A stretch of DNA of 64,000 nucleotides from Chloroflexota bacterium (GCA_002719675.1 PBID01000003.1:229497-293496); one strand, 5' to 3'; positions 42,203-51,755 are shown, counted from the stretch's first letter. Notes: a model not told the origin generated them from the sequence alone. A program made the numbers and translations.

Positions 42203-43438
42203 ATGGAAATTGATAGTACGATTGCCTGGTTGGTGGTTATTTTATCATTGATTGGGCATTTATCACTCCTGTTAATTGGTAATAGTTTCACTTTTGCAGA
42301 TCCTGATTCTTTGGATCAATCCTCCTCTAAAGATTCTTTTGATTCTGGCTTATATGTTTCTGCATTTTTATTTTTCAGAGTTATATTAATATCTATTGCT
42401 GCATTTGTTTTGTTAAAAGGTTTCGAATCTCCAGTTTTTGGGAACGATTTTATAGCTATTTTAGTTCTTATAGTTTATATTTGGATTTCAAATTTACTTG
42501 TGGATATTATTTTAATTTTCAATGGAAATGTTATCGCTAAAAGGAGCTTTAGCTTCTCAAAATTTATATTAAATTTTTTCAATTTAACGGCTAATTTGAA
42601 CAGGTATATTTTGAAAAAAATTTTTAGGAATAAAAAATTCCTAAATGATGATAATTTAGATGATACTTTGAGCGAAGTAAGCGTTTCTGTTGATACTGAA
42701 GATAGTAGTATAGCTGAACATGAAATTGAAATGATTCGTGGTGTTGTTAGTTTAGATCGCATAATGGCTAGAGAAATAATGGTTCCTAGGGTTGATATGC
42801 AGGCTCTATCACTGGATACTCCATTAAAAGAAATTGCAAAAAAAATGGTTGAATTTGGGCATAGCAGAATTCCTGTTTTTGACCCTGACTTGGATCATGT
42901 TAAAGGTGTTGTTTATGCTAGAGATGTATTATTACAATTTAACAATGGAGATCAGATAGATAAAAAAATCAGTGAAAAAAATATTCGTCCAGCGCTTTTT
43001 ATTCCTGAAACTAAACCATTATCTGAGCTTTTATCTGAGTTTAAAGATTTGAGAGTTCATATTGCTATAGTTGTTGATGAATATGGAGGAGTTTCTGGTT
43101 TAGTGACAATTGATGATCTGTTAGAAGAAATTGTTGGTGATATACAGGACGAATTTGATTTAGATGATCCTGATTTTGAAGTGATAAGTAATAAAGAATT
43201 TTTTATAGATGCACAAATGACTTTAGAAAAATTAGAAGAGATTTCTGGAGTAGCAATAGATGGTGATGGTTTTGATACTGTGGCAGGGTTTGTATATTCT
43301 AAATTGGGTAGGATCCCTAGCGGGGGCGATTTTGTTGATTTAGACGGGATTACTGTTGAAGTTGTTGAAACTGTTGGAAGAAGAATTAAAAGATTAAAAC
43401 TCACAGGAAATTTCCCTCAAATCCGTACTAAGAAGTGA
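42203..43438 (+). CDS. CorC/HlyC-type membrane protein with CBS pair
   Basis: A 411-residue membrane protein. The N-terminal part (1-140) has about three hydrophobic segments but matches DUF21/CNNM only loosely. From about residue 185, REIMVPRVDMQALS begins a CBS-domain pair, with IAIVVDEYGGVSGLVTIDDLLEEIVGDIQDE (shown here to about 300) as the second CBS motif; the C-terminal CorC_HlyC domain (from about 325) follows. The family is linked to Mg2+/Co2+ handling. AAAAGGA lies just before the ATG. It stands 37 bases upstream of ubiE/menG. Confidence 0.85.
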   Translation: MEIDSTIAWLVVILSLIGHLSLLLIGNSFTFADPDSLDQSSSKDSFDSGLYVSAFLFFRVILISIAAFVLLKGFESPVFGNDFIAILVLIVYIWISNLLVDIILIFNGNVIAKRSFSFSKFILNFFNLTANLNRYILKKIFRNKKFLNDDNLDDTLSEVSVSVDTEDSSIAEHEIEMIRGVVSLDRIMAREIMVPRVDMQALSLDTPLKEIAKKMVEFGHSRIPVFDPDLDHVKGVVYARDVLLQFNNGDQIDKKISEKNIRPALFIPETKPLSELLSEFKDLRVHIAIVVDEYGGVSGLVTIDDLLEEIVGDIQDEFDLDDPDFEVISNKEFFIDAQMTLEKLEEISGVAIDGDGFDTVAGFVYSKLGRIPSGGDFVDLDGITVEVVETVGRRIKRLKLTGNFPQIRTKK

Positions 43439-43475
43439 AATATTTAACTTCATTTTTGGAAATTGAGTATTATTA

Positions 43476-44192
43476 ATGGCAAACCTTCATGGTAAAGATA
43501 AGGCTAAGCACGTAGTAAGACTATTTCGACGTATTGCAAATAGTTATGATTTATTGAATACATTGATGTCAGGTGGAAGACATCGTGACTGGCGAAAACA
43601 AGCTATTCAAATGTTCAATTTGTCAAAGAATGGTATCGCTATAGATGTTGCTACTGGAACTGGTGATTTTTCTATTGAAATATCCCAATTTACCAATGTA
43701 GAAAAAGTATTTGGTGTTGATTTTGCAAAGGAAATGGTTGCTTTAGCTCAAAAAAAATCCTTGAATTTAAAGACAAATAATAAGATTTTTTATATAGAAG
43801 CAGATGCGTCATTTTTGCCTTTTAAGAATAGTATTTTTCAATATGCAACTATAGGATTTGGAATAAGAAATTTTTATGATTTATCTAAAGGATTAAGTGA
43901 AGTTCGAAGAGTTTTGAAAGAAAATGGTGAATTGATTATTTTGGAAATAGTTAGACATGAGAAAAACATTTTTTCGAAGATATTTTTTAGATGTTTTGAT
44001 TTAGTGGCACCTATTTTAGGTTATGTTTTTGCTCGAGATAGAGGTGCATATAAATATTTAACCAAATCTGCAGAGATGTTTTTTACTGCAGAAGAGCTTT
44101 CTAGTTTTTTGAAGGATCAAGGATTCAACATAGTTTCAAAAAAATCTATTGCCTTTGGAAATGTTTCGATTTTGTTGTGCAGTAAGAAATAG
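43476..44192 (+). CDS. menG: Demethylmenaquinone methyltransferase
   Basis: SAM-dependent C-methyltransferase that completes menaquinone (or ubiquinone) synthesis. The SAM-binding motif IDVATGTGDFSIE is near residue 53, the UbiE signature DLLNTLMSGGRHRDWRKQ near 24-41, and IGFGIRNFYDLSKGL near 125. At 238 aa it is full length. Menaquinone is the likely product in this lineage, by inference; no other men genes are in the window. Its stop lies 8 bases from the convergent lysS stop. Confidence 0.93.
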   Translation: MANLHGKDKAKHVVRLFRRIANSYDLLNTLMSGGRHRDWRKQAIQMFNLSKNGIAIDVATGTGDFSIEISQFTNVEKVFGVDFAKEMVALAQKKSLNLKTNNKIFYIEADASFLPFKNSIFQYATIGFGIRNFYDLSKGLSEVRRVLKENGELIILEIVRHEKNIFSKIFFRCFDLVAPILGYVFARDRGAYKYLTKSAEMFFTAEELSSFLKDQGFNIVSKKSIAFGNVSILLCSKK

Positions 44193-44200
44193 ATTTTATA

Positions 44201-45670
44201 TTAAGATCTTAGTTGGGGAAAAAGGACTACTTCTCTGATTGATTTTTGATTTGTTAACAACATAACTAATCTATCAATCCCTAGACCTAATCCACCAGTT
44301 GGAGGCATTCCATATTCGATAGCTTGTAAGAAATCTTCATCTAGCCTATCAGCTTCTTCGTCGTTGAAATTGATTCTCATGGATTCTTGTTCTTCGAATC
44401 TTTCTCTTTGATCTATAGGATCATTAAGTTCTGAGAAAGCGTTACATATTTCCATTCCTGCCACAAATCCTTCAAATCTTTCAACTATTTTAGGATTATC
44501 TTCTTTCTTTTTAGCTAGAGGAGACATTTCAATTGGGTAATCTACAAGGAATGAAGGTTGGATTAGTTTTGGTTCGACAGAATCAGATAGTAATTTATCG
44601 ATTAACCCTCCAAATGTTGTTTGGTTACCTATTTCAAGATTTTTGGAGAGCATTTCATTTTTTAGAGAATCAATATTGGAGTGATTTAGAATATCAATTT
44701 TAGTTTGTTTGAATATTTCTTCAGGTAAATTAAGTTTTTTCCAGGGTGGAGTGAAATCAATTTTATGTTTTCCAAAATCTATTTGGTATGATCCAAGAAT
44801 TTCCATAGCTACTGTAGAAATTAAATTTTCAACCATAGTCATGATTTCTTGATAATCAGTGAAAGCGGAATAACTTTCCATCATCGTGAATTCTGGATTA
44901 TGGTAGTAATCTATTCCTTCATTTCTGAATACTCTTCCAATTTCAAAAACTTTGTCTAGTCCACCTACAATTAGTTTTTTTAAATATAATTCGGTAGCAA
45001 TTCTAAGATATAAGTCTCTATTTAATGAATTATGATGGGTTACAAAGGGTTTAGCCATGGCTCCTGCAGCAACTGGAACTAAAACAGGGGTTTCTACTTC
45101 TAAAAATCCATTATGTTCCATGTAGCGTCTGATTGCTGTAACAGTTTTGCTTCTTGTAACAGCAATTTTTTTGGAATCTTCATTTGAAATAAGATCTAGA
45201 TATCGTTGTCTATATCGCGTTTCTGTGTCAGTTAATCCATGCCATTTTTCTGGCAGGGTGTGCATTGATTTTGAAAGCAGTGATATTTCAGAGCATTCAC
45301 AAGTAATTTCTCCTGTACGTGTTTTGAACATTTCACCAGAGATCCCAGCCCAATCACCAATATCTAAGGTTTCAAGGATGTTGTATTTTTCATTTAGAAC
45401 ATTTTTTCGAAGAAGTGTTTGGAGTTTTCCAAAACCATCTTGTATGTCAATGAATGAAGCATTTCCCATTTTTCTAATTGCCATTATTCGTCCTGCAGTA
45501 GAAATTTTAGTGGTGCGATTGTGTTCTACATCGGGATTTTCTTTTTCTATTTTTTTGAATAAATCAATACATTCTAGTGTGTTATGGGATCTAATATATC
45601 TGGCAGGATAAGGATTGATTCCTTGTTGCTTAAGTAAATTTAATTTATCTAATCTGGGGTTATTATTCAT
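44201..45670 (-). CDS. lysS: Lysyl-tRNA synthetase, class II
   Basis: Charges tRNA-Lys. The 489-residue sequence has an N-terminal OB-fold anticodon-binding domain (about 55-140) and the class II core: motif 1 near RRYMEHNGFLEVETP, motif 2 FEIGRVFRNEGIDYYHNPEF, motif 3 GGLGLGIDRLVMLL. Complete and of normal length. greA lies 6 bases upstream on the same strand, a pairing often seen in Chloroflexota and other bacteria. Confidence 0.97.
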   Translation of the reverse strand: MNNNPRLDKLNLLKQQGINPYPARYIRSHNTLECIDLFKKIEKENPDVEHNRTTKISTAGRIMAIRKMGNASFIDIQDGFGKLQTLLRKNVLNEKYNILETLDIGDWAGISGEMFKTRTGEITCECSEISLLSKSMHTLPEKWHGLTDTETRYRQRYLDLISNEDSKKIAVTRSKTVTAIRRYMEHNGFLEVETPVLVPVAAGAMAKPFVTHHNSLNRDLYLRIATELYLKKLIVGGLDKVFEIGRVFRNEGIDYYHNPEFTMMESYSAFTDYQEIMTMVENLISTVAMEILGSYQIDFGKHKIDFTPPWKKLNLPEEIFKQTKIDILNHSNIDSLKNEMLSKNLEIGNQTTFGGLIDKLLSDSVEPKLIQPSFLVDYPIEMSPLAKKKEDNPKIVERFEGFVAGMEICNAFSELNDPIDQRERFEEQESMRINFNDEEADRLDEDFLQAIEYGMPPTGGLGLGIDRLVMLLTNQKSIREVVLFPQLRS

Positions 45671-45676
45671 GTAGGA

Positions 45677-46171
45677 TTATGTTTGTTTAATTTTTACGAT
45701 GTTAAATTTTGATTCACCTGATGGTGTGTTTACAGTAATTTCATCTCCAACCATTTTACCCAAAGCAGCTTTCCCGACTGGTGATTCTACAGAAATTAAT
45801 CCTTGAGCAGGGTTAGCCTCTGCACTACTTACTAATTGATAGGTTTTACGTGAGTTTTTATTTGATTGAGGTTTTAAAGTAATTGTTGATCCAAATTCTA
45901 CACTTTTTCTATCTTTTTTATTTGATTGGTTTACAGGAACAGCTGAAAGGGTTGAAAGGATTTGTTTGATTTCAGAAATTCTTCCTTCTAGGAAAGATTG
46001 CTCATTTTTTGCAGATTCGTATTCTGCATTTTCTAATATTCCTCCAGTTTCACTAGCGTTACTTATTGCTTCAGCAACCATTTTTCGCATGTTGTTTTCT
46101 AAGAGAAACAATTCATCCTCTAGATTTTTTCGACCTTCTTGAGTCATATATTTGTTTGAATTATTTAACAA
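45677..46171 (-). CDS. greA: Transcription elongation factor GreA
   Basis: Rescues backtracked RNA polymerase by stimulating transcript cleavage. Its 164 residues form the N-terminal coiled coil (about 10-75), which carries the acidic tip GGILENAEYESAKNEQ with the conserved catalytic acidic residues, and the C-terminal FKBP-like domain (ISVESPVGKAALGKMVGDE). It heads a greA-lysS unit. Upstream lies a 288-bp intergenic region shared with divergent rsmD. Confidence 0.95.
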   Translation of the reverse strand: MLNNSNKYMTQEGRKNLEDELFLLENNMRKMVAEAISNASETGGILENAEYESAKNEQSFLEGRISEIKQILSTLSAVPVNQSNKKDRKSVEFGSTITLKPQSNKNSRKTYQLVSSAEANPAQGLISVESPVGKAALGKMVGDEITVNTPSGESKFNIVKIKQT

Positions 46172-46459
46172 AAAATTCTCCGTAAAAAATTATTTAATTA
46201 TGATTTATGGTTTTGAAATCATATATATAAGTTTTATAGATTGCCAAATTTTATAGATTATTCTTACAGTTGTAAATTATGTTTATAGTAACTTTTTTAT
46301 AAATGTGACGATTTACTCCGTTTTTATAATATTTTTATAATTAGTTTAATTGTTTTTTTAAATTTTGAACAAAAACACCCTTCAACTTTATGATTTGACG
46401 TGCTACATTCACAATCTGTTGTGATTTGGAAATTGCAATTTTATTGATTTGGAAAATTT
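46172..46459. other. 288-bp intergenic region between divergent greA and rsmD
   Basis: Strongly AT-rich, with no coding frame or RNA gene recognised. A TTGACG at 46395-46400 is a good -35 match for rsmD, but no convincing -10 lies 15-19 bases downstream. No stable hairpin was seen by eye. Confidence 0.4.
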
Positions 46460-47017
46460 ATGAGCGTGAGATTAACAGGAGGAGAAAAGAAGGGATTTCG
46501 TCTGAGTATAGATAAAAAATCTTCTATCAGGCCTACTTCTGAGAAAGTTAGATCTGCTGTTTTTTCGGTGTTGGGTTCAAGTGTAATTGATGCTAAAGTT
46601 CTTGATTTATATGCAGGAACAGGTGCTTTTGGATTTGAATCTCTTAGCAGAGGTGCTAAGTTGGTTGATTTTGTTGAATTAGATGGTGCTAAGTGTTTTC
46701 AGATACGAAATTTTGCTGAAAAACTAGGATTTAAGGAAGTAACCAAAGTATACCGAGGAAAAGCAGAAAAAAGAATTAAAAATTTTGATCAATATCAATT
46801 AATTTTTGCTGACCCTCCGTATGATCATAATCCTTGGGGACAGTTAATGTTGACGATAGGTTCAAATTGTATAGTAAAAAAAGACGGAATAGTCGTTGCA
46901 GAACATTCTAAAATGACTACGATGCTAGATCAATATGGGATATTAAAGAAAAAAATCAGCAAGAAATATGGAGATACAATGATTTCTATATATCAAACAG
47001 GGTTGGAATTATGTTAA
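46460..47017 (+). CDS. rsmD: 16S rRNA (guanine-966-N2)-methyltransferase
   Basis: Methylates G966 of 16S rRNA in the small subunit. At 185 aa, the sequence has RPTSEKVRSAVFSVLG (about residues 23-38), the SAM motif VLDLYAGTGAFGFESLSRGA, and the catalytic FADPPYDHNPW (DPPY). Its end overlaps the start of coaD by 7 bases; the rsmD-coaD pair is common in bacteria, including Chloroflexota and Gram-positives. Confidence 0.95.
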   Translation: MSVRLTGGEKKGFRLSIDKKSSIRPTSEKVRSAVFSVLGSSVIDAKVLDLYAGTGAFGFESLSRGAKLVDFVELDGAKCFQIRNFAEKLGFKEVTKVYRGKAEKRIKNFDQYQLIFADPPYDHNPWGQLMLTIGSNCIVKKDGIVVAEHSKMTTMLDQYGILKKKISKKYGDTMISIYQTGLELC

Positions 47018-47475
47018 CAGGTATTTATCCAGGGAGCTTTGATCCAGTTCATAATGGGCATTTGGATATAGCTTTAAGAGCGTCAAAATTATTTGATAAA
47101 TTGATAATTGGAGTTTACGACAAGCCTAATAAAAACAATAGGTTTACTGGTGCACAAAGAACTGAAATGTTTCGGGATGCAACTGGTCCTATAGACAATA
47201 TTGAAGTTGTACAGTTTTCAGGATTGGTAACTTCTTTCGCTAAAGAAATGGGTGCGAAAGTTGTTGTTAGAGGTTTGAGAGCCGGATTTGACTTTGAGAC
47301 GGAATTTGAAATGGCCTTAATGTGGAGAAATCTTGATCCTGAATTAGATATTATTTGTTTGATGAGTTCTTTAAAATATCAATTTATTTATTCCAGCAGA
47401 ATTAAAGAAGTTGCTGACTTGGGAGGAGATATTTCTAATTTAGTTCCTCAAAATGTTTTAAAATCTTTAAGCTAA
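47011..47475 (+). CDS. coaD: Phosphopantetheine adenylyltransferase
   Basis: Adenylates 4'-phosphopantetheine in coenzyme A synthesis. The N-terminal GIYPGSFDPVHNGHLDI (T/HxGH) and the later segment RGLRAGFDFETEFEMALMWRN are diagnostic; the C-terminal IYSSRIKEVADLGGD carries the ISSTxxK-type motif (here SSRIKE). At 154 aa it is normal. It overlaps rsmD and is followed 40 bases later by the coiled-coil gene. Confidence 0.97.
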   Translation: MLTGIYPGSFDPVHNGHLDIALRASKLFDKLIIGVYDKPNKNNRFTGAQRTEMFRDATGPIDNIEVVQFSGLVTSFAKEMGAKVVVRGLRAGFDFETEFEMALMWRNLDPELDIICLMSSLKYQFIYSSRIKEVADLGGDISNLVPQNVLKSLS

Positions 47476-47515
47476 ACGTAATAGTGAAATAAATCAACAA
47501 AAATGGAGAAAGTTT

Positions 47516-48145
47516 ATGAATTCTGTAGAAATGATTGAACAATTGAAGGCTATGATAATGGGGACAACTCGTGTTCCAGGCCTTAAGAATCGTGGAATGA
47601 TTGATTTAGATTCTTTAATGGATTTAATTGACGAATTGCAAAACAATTTACCAATTGAAATACAGGAATCTAATGAAATTCTAAAACAGAAAGAAAGTAT
47701 TGTTAAAAGTGCTATGATGGAATCTTCTCGTATTAAAGATGAAGTTCAGAAAGAAATGAATTCTAAAAGAGAAGATGCTCAAAAAGTAGTAGATGAAATG
47801 ATGGATAAAGCTAATGAAGAATATGAGTTGAAAATTTCTCATTCTGAAGTTATGACTGAAGCTACAAAAAGAGCAGAAGAGTTAAAAGAAGAAGCACAAA
47901 ATGAAAGTAATAAATTAAAGCTTGATGCTGAAAGTGATGCTAAGAAAACTACTGAAGAAGCACAGAAAAAAGAGGATCAAATTTTAATGGCAGCAGAGAA
48001 ATCATCTAGAGAGAAGAAAGATGGAGCTGATCAGTATGCCAGAGAAGTATTATTTAATTTAGAAGAAAAACTTTCATCTCAGTTGAATCAAATTCGTTTA
48101 GGAATTGATTCATTAACTGAAGTCAAAGAAATGAAGATTTCTTAG
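47516..48145 (+). CDS. Coiled-coil protein conserved next to coaD
   Basis: A 209-residue cytosolic protein with a short N-terminal globular part (about 1-50; MIDLDSLMDLIDELQNNLP resembles the start of DivIVA-like or V-ATPase H-like proteins). The rest is a long charged coiled coil from about 55 to 190, rich in Glu, Lys, Ala and Ser. Related proteins in Chloroflexota are found downstream of coaD and carry names like 'ATP synthase subunit H-like', but no function is established. GAGAAAG precedes the ATG. A scaffold role is possible, by inference. Confidence 0.6.
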   Translation: MNSVEMIEQLKAMIMGTTRVPGLKNRGMIDLDSLMDLIDELQNNLPIEIQESNEILKQKESIVKSAMMESSRIKDEVQKEMNSKREDAQKVVDEMMDKANEEYELKISHSEVMTEATKRAEELKEEAQNESNKLKLDAESDAKKTTEEAQKKEDQILMAAEKSSREKKDGADQYAREVLFNLEEKLSSQLNQIRLGIDSLTEVKEMKIS

Positions 48146-48252
48146 TATAGATTTTCAATAACTTTTTTTGTTTCTAATCGTAGTTATATATAGGTGATTA
48201 TTTTATAGTTAAATTTATAAAATAACAATTTTTTATTTGGAGGTTTTTTATT

Positions 48253-49002
48253 TTGAGATTTTTAAATATATTTTTATTTTCGTTCATAACTTTTTTAGTT
48301 GTTTTTTGTACTTCGGGCAGTTCTGAAGTCAATTTTGTGGAGATACCAGTAGTTATATCTAATGGGAAAATAGACGCTGATATCTCTGTTTCACATAGAG
48401 ATAAAGTTAAGCTTATAGTGACTTCTGATCAAGATGGAGTTTTGCATATACATGGTTATGATATTGAAGTTGAAATATTTGAAAATAAATCTTCTTCTGT
48501 AGAGTTTGTTGCGGAAGCAACGGGTTTATTTAAATTAGCTCTACATACAATGTCTGATGGTGATCATAATCATAATCATGGAGATAAGAAATCACATGAT
48601 GACCATGGAGATAAGAAATCACATGGAGGAAATGATTATAATGAGCATGGATCTGTATTTAGTTCTAAAGTTTTAAATCCAAATGATAGCTTTTCTTTCA
48701 AAATTATTGAAAAATTTAAAGGATCTACAATACCTTTTCATGATCACATGCAGCATTCTGTAAAACCAGGCAAAATTATTGTGACGAATGATTCTGTTGA
48801 AGCTAGAAATGTCATAATTCAAATTAATGATGGTAGTTTTACTCCAAATGAAGTTATTGTTAACGTTGGAGAAATAGTAATTTGGGAAAATAATACAGGC
48901 AAAAAAGCTGCAATTACAAGTGGGTTGATGGGAGGATCTGACGAACATGAAGGTGATGAAAAAGAAGTTATAATTGGTAATATGAAAGTTTTACCAAAGT
49001 AA
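48253..49002 (+). CDS. His-rich lipoprotein with cupredoxin-like domain, putative metal binder
   Basis: A 249-residue exported lipoprotein. The signal peptide ends in LVVFCTSGS, placing the lipidated Cys near residue 20. Residues 28-100 form a beta domain with VLHIHGYDIEVE, like a cupredoxin-type greek key. A His/Asp-rich linker (about 100-140) has DHNHNHGDKKSH and a 9-residue tandem repeat. A second cupredoxin-like region (about 170-230) has GSFTPNEVIVNVGEIVIWEN. Binding of Cu or Zn outside the cell is inferred from the histidines. The start is TTG 48253 with GGAGG 9 bases upstream. The membrane-protein gene follows 7 bases later. Confidence 0.7.
   Translation: MRFLNIFLFSFITFLVVFCTSGSSEVNFVEIPVVISNGKIDADISVSHRDKVKLIVTSDQDGVLHIHGYDIEVEIFENKSSSVEFVAEATGLFKLALHTMSDGDHNHNHGDKKSHDDHGDKKSHGGNDYNEHGSVFSSKVLNPNDSFSFKIIEKFKGSTIPFHDHMQHSVKPGKIIVTNDSVEARNVIIQINDGSFTPNEVIVNVGEIVIWENNTGKKAAITSGLMGGSDEHEGDEKEVIIGNMKVLPK
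48577..48625 (+). repeat. Two-copy 27-bp tandem repeat in the His-rich linker
   Basis: The 22-base sequence at 48577-48598 recurs identically at 48604-48625, with a 27-base period. It is in frame and encodes HGDKKSH twice, so it lengthens the metal-binding linker by nine residues. Replication slippage is the likely origin. Confidence 0.85.
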
Positions 49003-49009
49003 AAGTATT

Positions 49010-50491
49010 ATGAATAGGTTTGGAATAGCTATATTAATTCCTGTTTTCGCAACAGTTTTATTGTTCGAAGACTCTTATGCACATGGCTTTGGAGAGAGGT
49101 ATGATTTACCACTTCCTTTGTATATGTTTATTATTGGAGGATCTGTTGTAGTAGCTGTATCCTTTTTGTTGGTTTCATTTTTTATGAAATTTGAATCTTC
49201 AATAAATAGAAGCTTTACAATAACCTTTTTAGATTTATCTAGGCATAATATATTAAAATTTTTCATTTTTTTAGCAAAAATTTTAAGTGTTTTGACTTTT
49301 TGTTTAGTTATATTAACCGGTATTTTTGGTGTTCAAAAACCATTAGAAAATTTTTCTGTTGTTTTTGTTTGGATTATTTGGTGGGTAGGCTTGGGATATT
49401 TAGTAGCCTTTATTTTTAACATTTGGAATATTTTGAATCCTTGGGCGATAATTTTTGATTGGATTTTTAAGCCAATTTTAAATTTTTTAAATATGACTTC
49501 TACTGGATTTTACTCTTATGATTTTCGGCGATATGATGTTCTGCCTGCTTTATTAATGTTTATATTATTTTGTTGGGTTGAGAATGTATATCCTAATACA
49601 GATTCTCCATCTTTTATTGGATATTTAATTTTAGGATATTCTTTTGTGACTTTTTTGGGAATGTTTTTGTATGGTAAAGAAAATTGGTTAAATTTTGGAG
49701 AAATATTTTCAGTATTATTTGGATATTATTCAAGATTTTCACCTTTGGATATAGATGAAAGTATCTCAGGTAAACGAAGAGTGATTTTAAGACCATATGG
49801 ATTTGGTTTGATTGAATTTAAATCAAGATCTTTTTATACAACATTGCTGGTCATGTTTGTTTTATCGATGGTTACATTTGATGGTCTTTCTGAAACTCCA
49901 CTTTGGGTTGGAATATTAAATTTTTTCTATTCTTCTTTTTCGCCAGTTTTAGGAGAATATACAATTTTAACTTTAACTACAATTGGAATGTTTTTCGTCC
50001 CTTTTTTATTCATGTCGTTATACTATTTAACATGTTTTTTTATGGTAAAGTTTTCTGGAGTAAATGAAGTTAAATCTAGCAATTGGCATAGAAAAGACTT
50101 CATACAAATTGGTCAAATTTTTATATTTACTCTTATCCCTATAGCACTTGCTTATAATCTAGCTCATTATTTTTCATTTTTACTAATCCAGGGACAGTTG
50201 ATAATTCCGTTGATATCTGATCCTTTTGGATTTGGGTGGGATATTTTTTCAACCTCGAATTATAAAGTGAATATTGCTATTATAAATGCAAAATTTGCTT
50301 GGTTTCTTTCTTTATTTGCTATAGTAATAGGACATATTTTATCAATATTAATTGCGCATAAAGTAGCATTTAATCAACTAAAAAATATTAATTTAGTATT
50401 GAAAAGCCAGTATCCAATGTTAGTTTTGATGGTAATTTATACAGCTACTAGTTTGTGGATTATTGCTCAGCCTATAGTTGAAATATCATAG
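49010..50491 (+). CDS. Polytopic membrane protein, 'fenitrothion hydrolase'-like
   Basis: A 493-residue integral membrane protein with about 11-12 hydrophobic segments. An N-terminal cleavable or anchor segment ends in SYAHGFGERYDLPLPLYMF, a signature of a family often labelled fenitrothion hydrolase in actinobacterial and Chloroflexota databases; the label rests on one organophosphate study and says little about the natural role. No catalytic motif is recognised. Co-transcription with the His-rich lipoprotein (7 bases apart) suggests metal transport or insertion, by inference. The MFS gene follows 74 bases later. Confidence 0.65.
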   Translation: MNRFGIAILIPVFATVLLFEDSYAHGFGERYDLPLPLYMFIIGGSVVVAVSFLLVSFFMKFESSINRSFTITFLDLSRHNILKFFIFLAKILSVLTFCLVILTGIFGVQKPLENFSVVFVWIIWWVGLGYLVAFIFNIWNILNPWAIIFDWIFKPILNFLNMTSTGFYSYDFRRYDVLPALLMFILFCWVENVYPNTDSPSFIGYLILGYSFVTFLGMFLYGKENWLNFGEIFSVLFGYYSRFSPLDIDESISGKRRVILRPYGFGLIEFKSRSFYTTLLVMFVLSMVTFDGLSETPLWVGILNFFYSSFSPVLGEYTILTLTTIGMFFVPFLFMSLYYLTCFFMVKFSGVNEVKSSNWHRKDFIQIGQIFIFTLIPIALAYNLAHYFSFLLIQGQLIIPLISDPFGFGWDIFSTSNYKVNIAIINAKFAWFLSLFAIVIGHILSILIAHKVAFNQLKNINLVLKSQYPMLVLMVIYTATSLWIIAQPIVEIS

Positions 50492-50565
50492 AGCAAACAT
50501 ATTATTACTTGTATGATATAGAATAAATTTGTATTCTATATTTACAAAGATATTTGAGGACAGTG

Positions 50566-51729
50566 TTGAGCTATTTTTTACCTAGATTAATATTATTTTT
50601 ATCTTTTATAGATTTATTTTTTCATTTTACAACAATTGCAAGATTTGCAGAATTGTTAAAATCATCTTCATATATGATAGGTGTTATTGTAGCAATTTAT
50701 TCTATCTCAAATTTTGCTGGAAATTTAATATCAGGAATCATATTAGACCGTTGGGGTAGGATTTTACCAGTTAAATTCGGATTATTTTTATCCAGTGTTA
50801 CTGTGGGATCATACTATTTTGTTAATTCAGTTATGCAATTATTTATTCTTAGGTTATTACATGGTATTTCATCTTCTGTTTTGGTCCCTGGTGCTTATGC
50901 AATTATTGGGGATATCTTGAAAAATAAGAATCATGGATCGGTAATGGGAATTACGGGTGCAATAATTGCATTTTCTGCTATTTTGGGATCCTTGTCAGCA
51001 GGATTGATATCTGAATTCATCAGTGTTAGATTTGTATTTATTGTCGATGCATTGATGTTATTGTTAGGTTTTTGCTTTTTATTAATATATTCTCGTAACT
51101 TAGAGCAATATAATGTTTTAGCGTATGATAAGGAATCTTTTGCAAAATCTAGCAGCTCTTTATTTGATGCTTTAAAAAAGAAATTGATAATTAGTTATAT
51201 ATCGATTTTTTTAATGTCTATCGGTGTGGGTTTGTTAGTTGGTAGATTGCCGTTATTATTTGAAGATAACGATATGTACAGAGGCATTAGTTTTACTATA
51301 TATGCTATTGTAGCTTTATTTGTGATGATTTCACCAATAGTTAAGAAATTAAATAAAATCAATTTAATTGTTTTTGGTTTATTCTCCTTATCTTTAAGTT
51401 TTTTGATTATTGGTTTTAACACCAATGATTTTATATGGATTTTTATTGGAATGGTAATATTTGGGCTAGGATATGGTAGTTTGTTCCCTAGTGTAACCAG
51501 TATAGTCAGTGAAAATACTGATAAATTTATCAGAGGCAAAAGTTATGGAATATTATATGCTTGTTACTCTGGAGGCGTCGTAGTTGGGTCAAATTATCCT
51601 GCATTATTAGAATATTTATTTGGGAATAATTCTTTAAATATTGGTTTTGAGTTTTATTTAGCCTTTGCGATCCTTTTGTTTTCTGGCTTATTAATTTATC
51701 GTTTCTCAAAAACAAATAATTATGTATAA
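50566..51729 (+). CDS. Major facilitator superfamily transporter
   Basis: A 12-segment inner-membrane carrier. The signature loop between segments 2 and 3 reads GIILDRWGRILPVKFG (the D-R-x-G-R motif), and the central loop (about 190-210) separates two six-helix halves. TTG 50566 is preferred as start, since GAGGA lies about 5-9 bases upstream; the reported frame can also begin at TTG 50554. Length is about 387 aa. The substrate is unknown. It resembles multidrug or sugar-efflux carriers, without specific evidence. It may be transcribed with the membrane-protein gene before it. Confidence 0.8.
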   Translation: MSYFLPRLILFLSFIDLFFHFTTIARFAELLKSSSYMIGVIVAIYSISNFAGNLISGIILDRWGRILPVKFGLFLSSVTVGSYYFVNSVMQLFILRLLHGISSSVLVPGAYAIIGDILKNKNHGSVMGITGAIIAFSAILGSLSAGLISEFISVRFVFIVDALMLLLGFCFLLIYSRNLEQYNVLAYDKESFAKSSSSLFDALKKKLIISYISIFLMSIGVGLLVGRLPLLFEDNDMYRGISFTIYAIVALFVMISPIVKKLNKINLIVFGLFSLSLSFLIIGFNTNDFIWIFIGMVIFGLGYGSLFPSVTSIVSENTDKFIRGKSYGILYACYSGGVVVGSNYPALLEYLFGNNSLNIGFEFYLAFAILLFSGLLIYRFSKTNNYV

Positions 51730-51755
51730 TCTTGTTCATAGAGGTAATCTGATTT

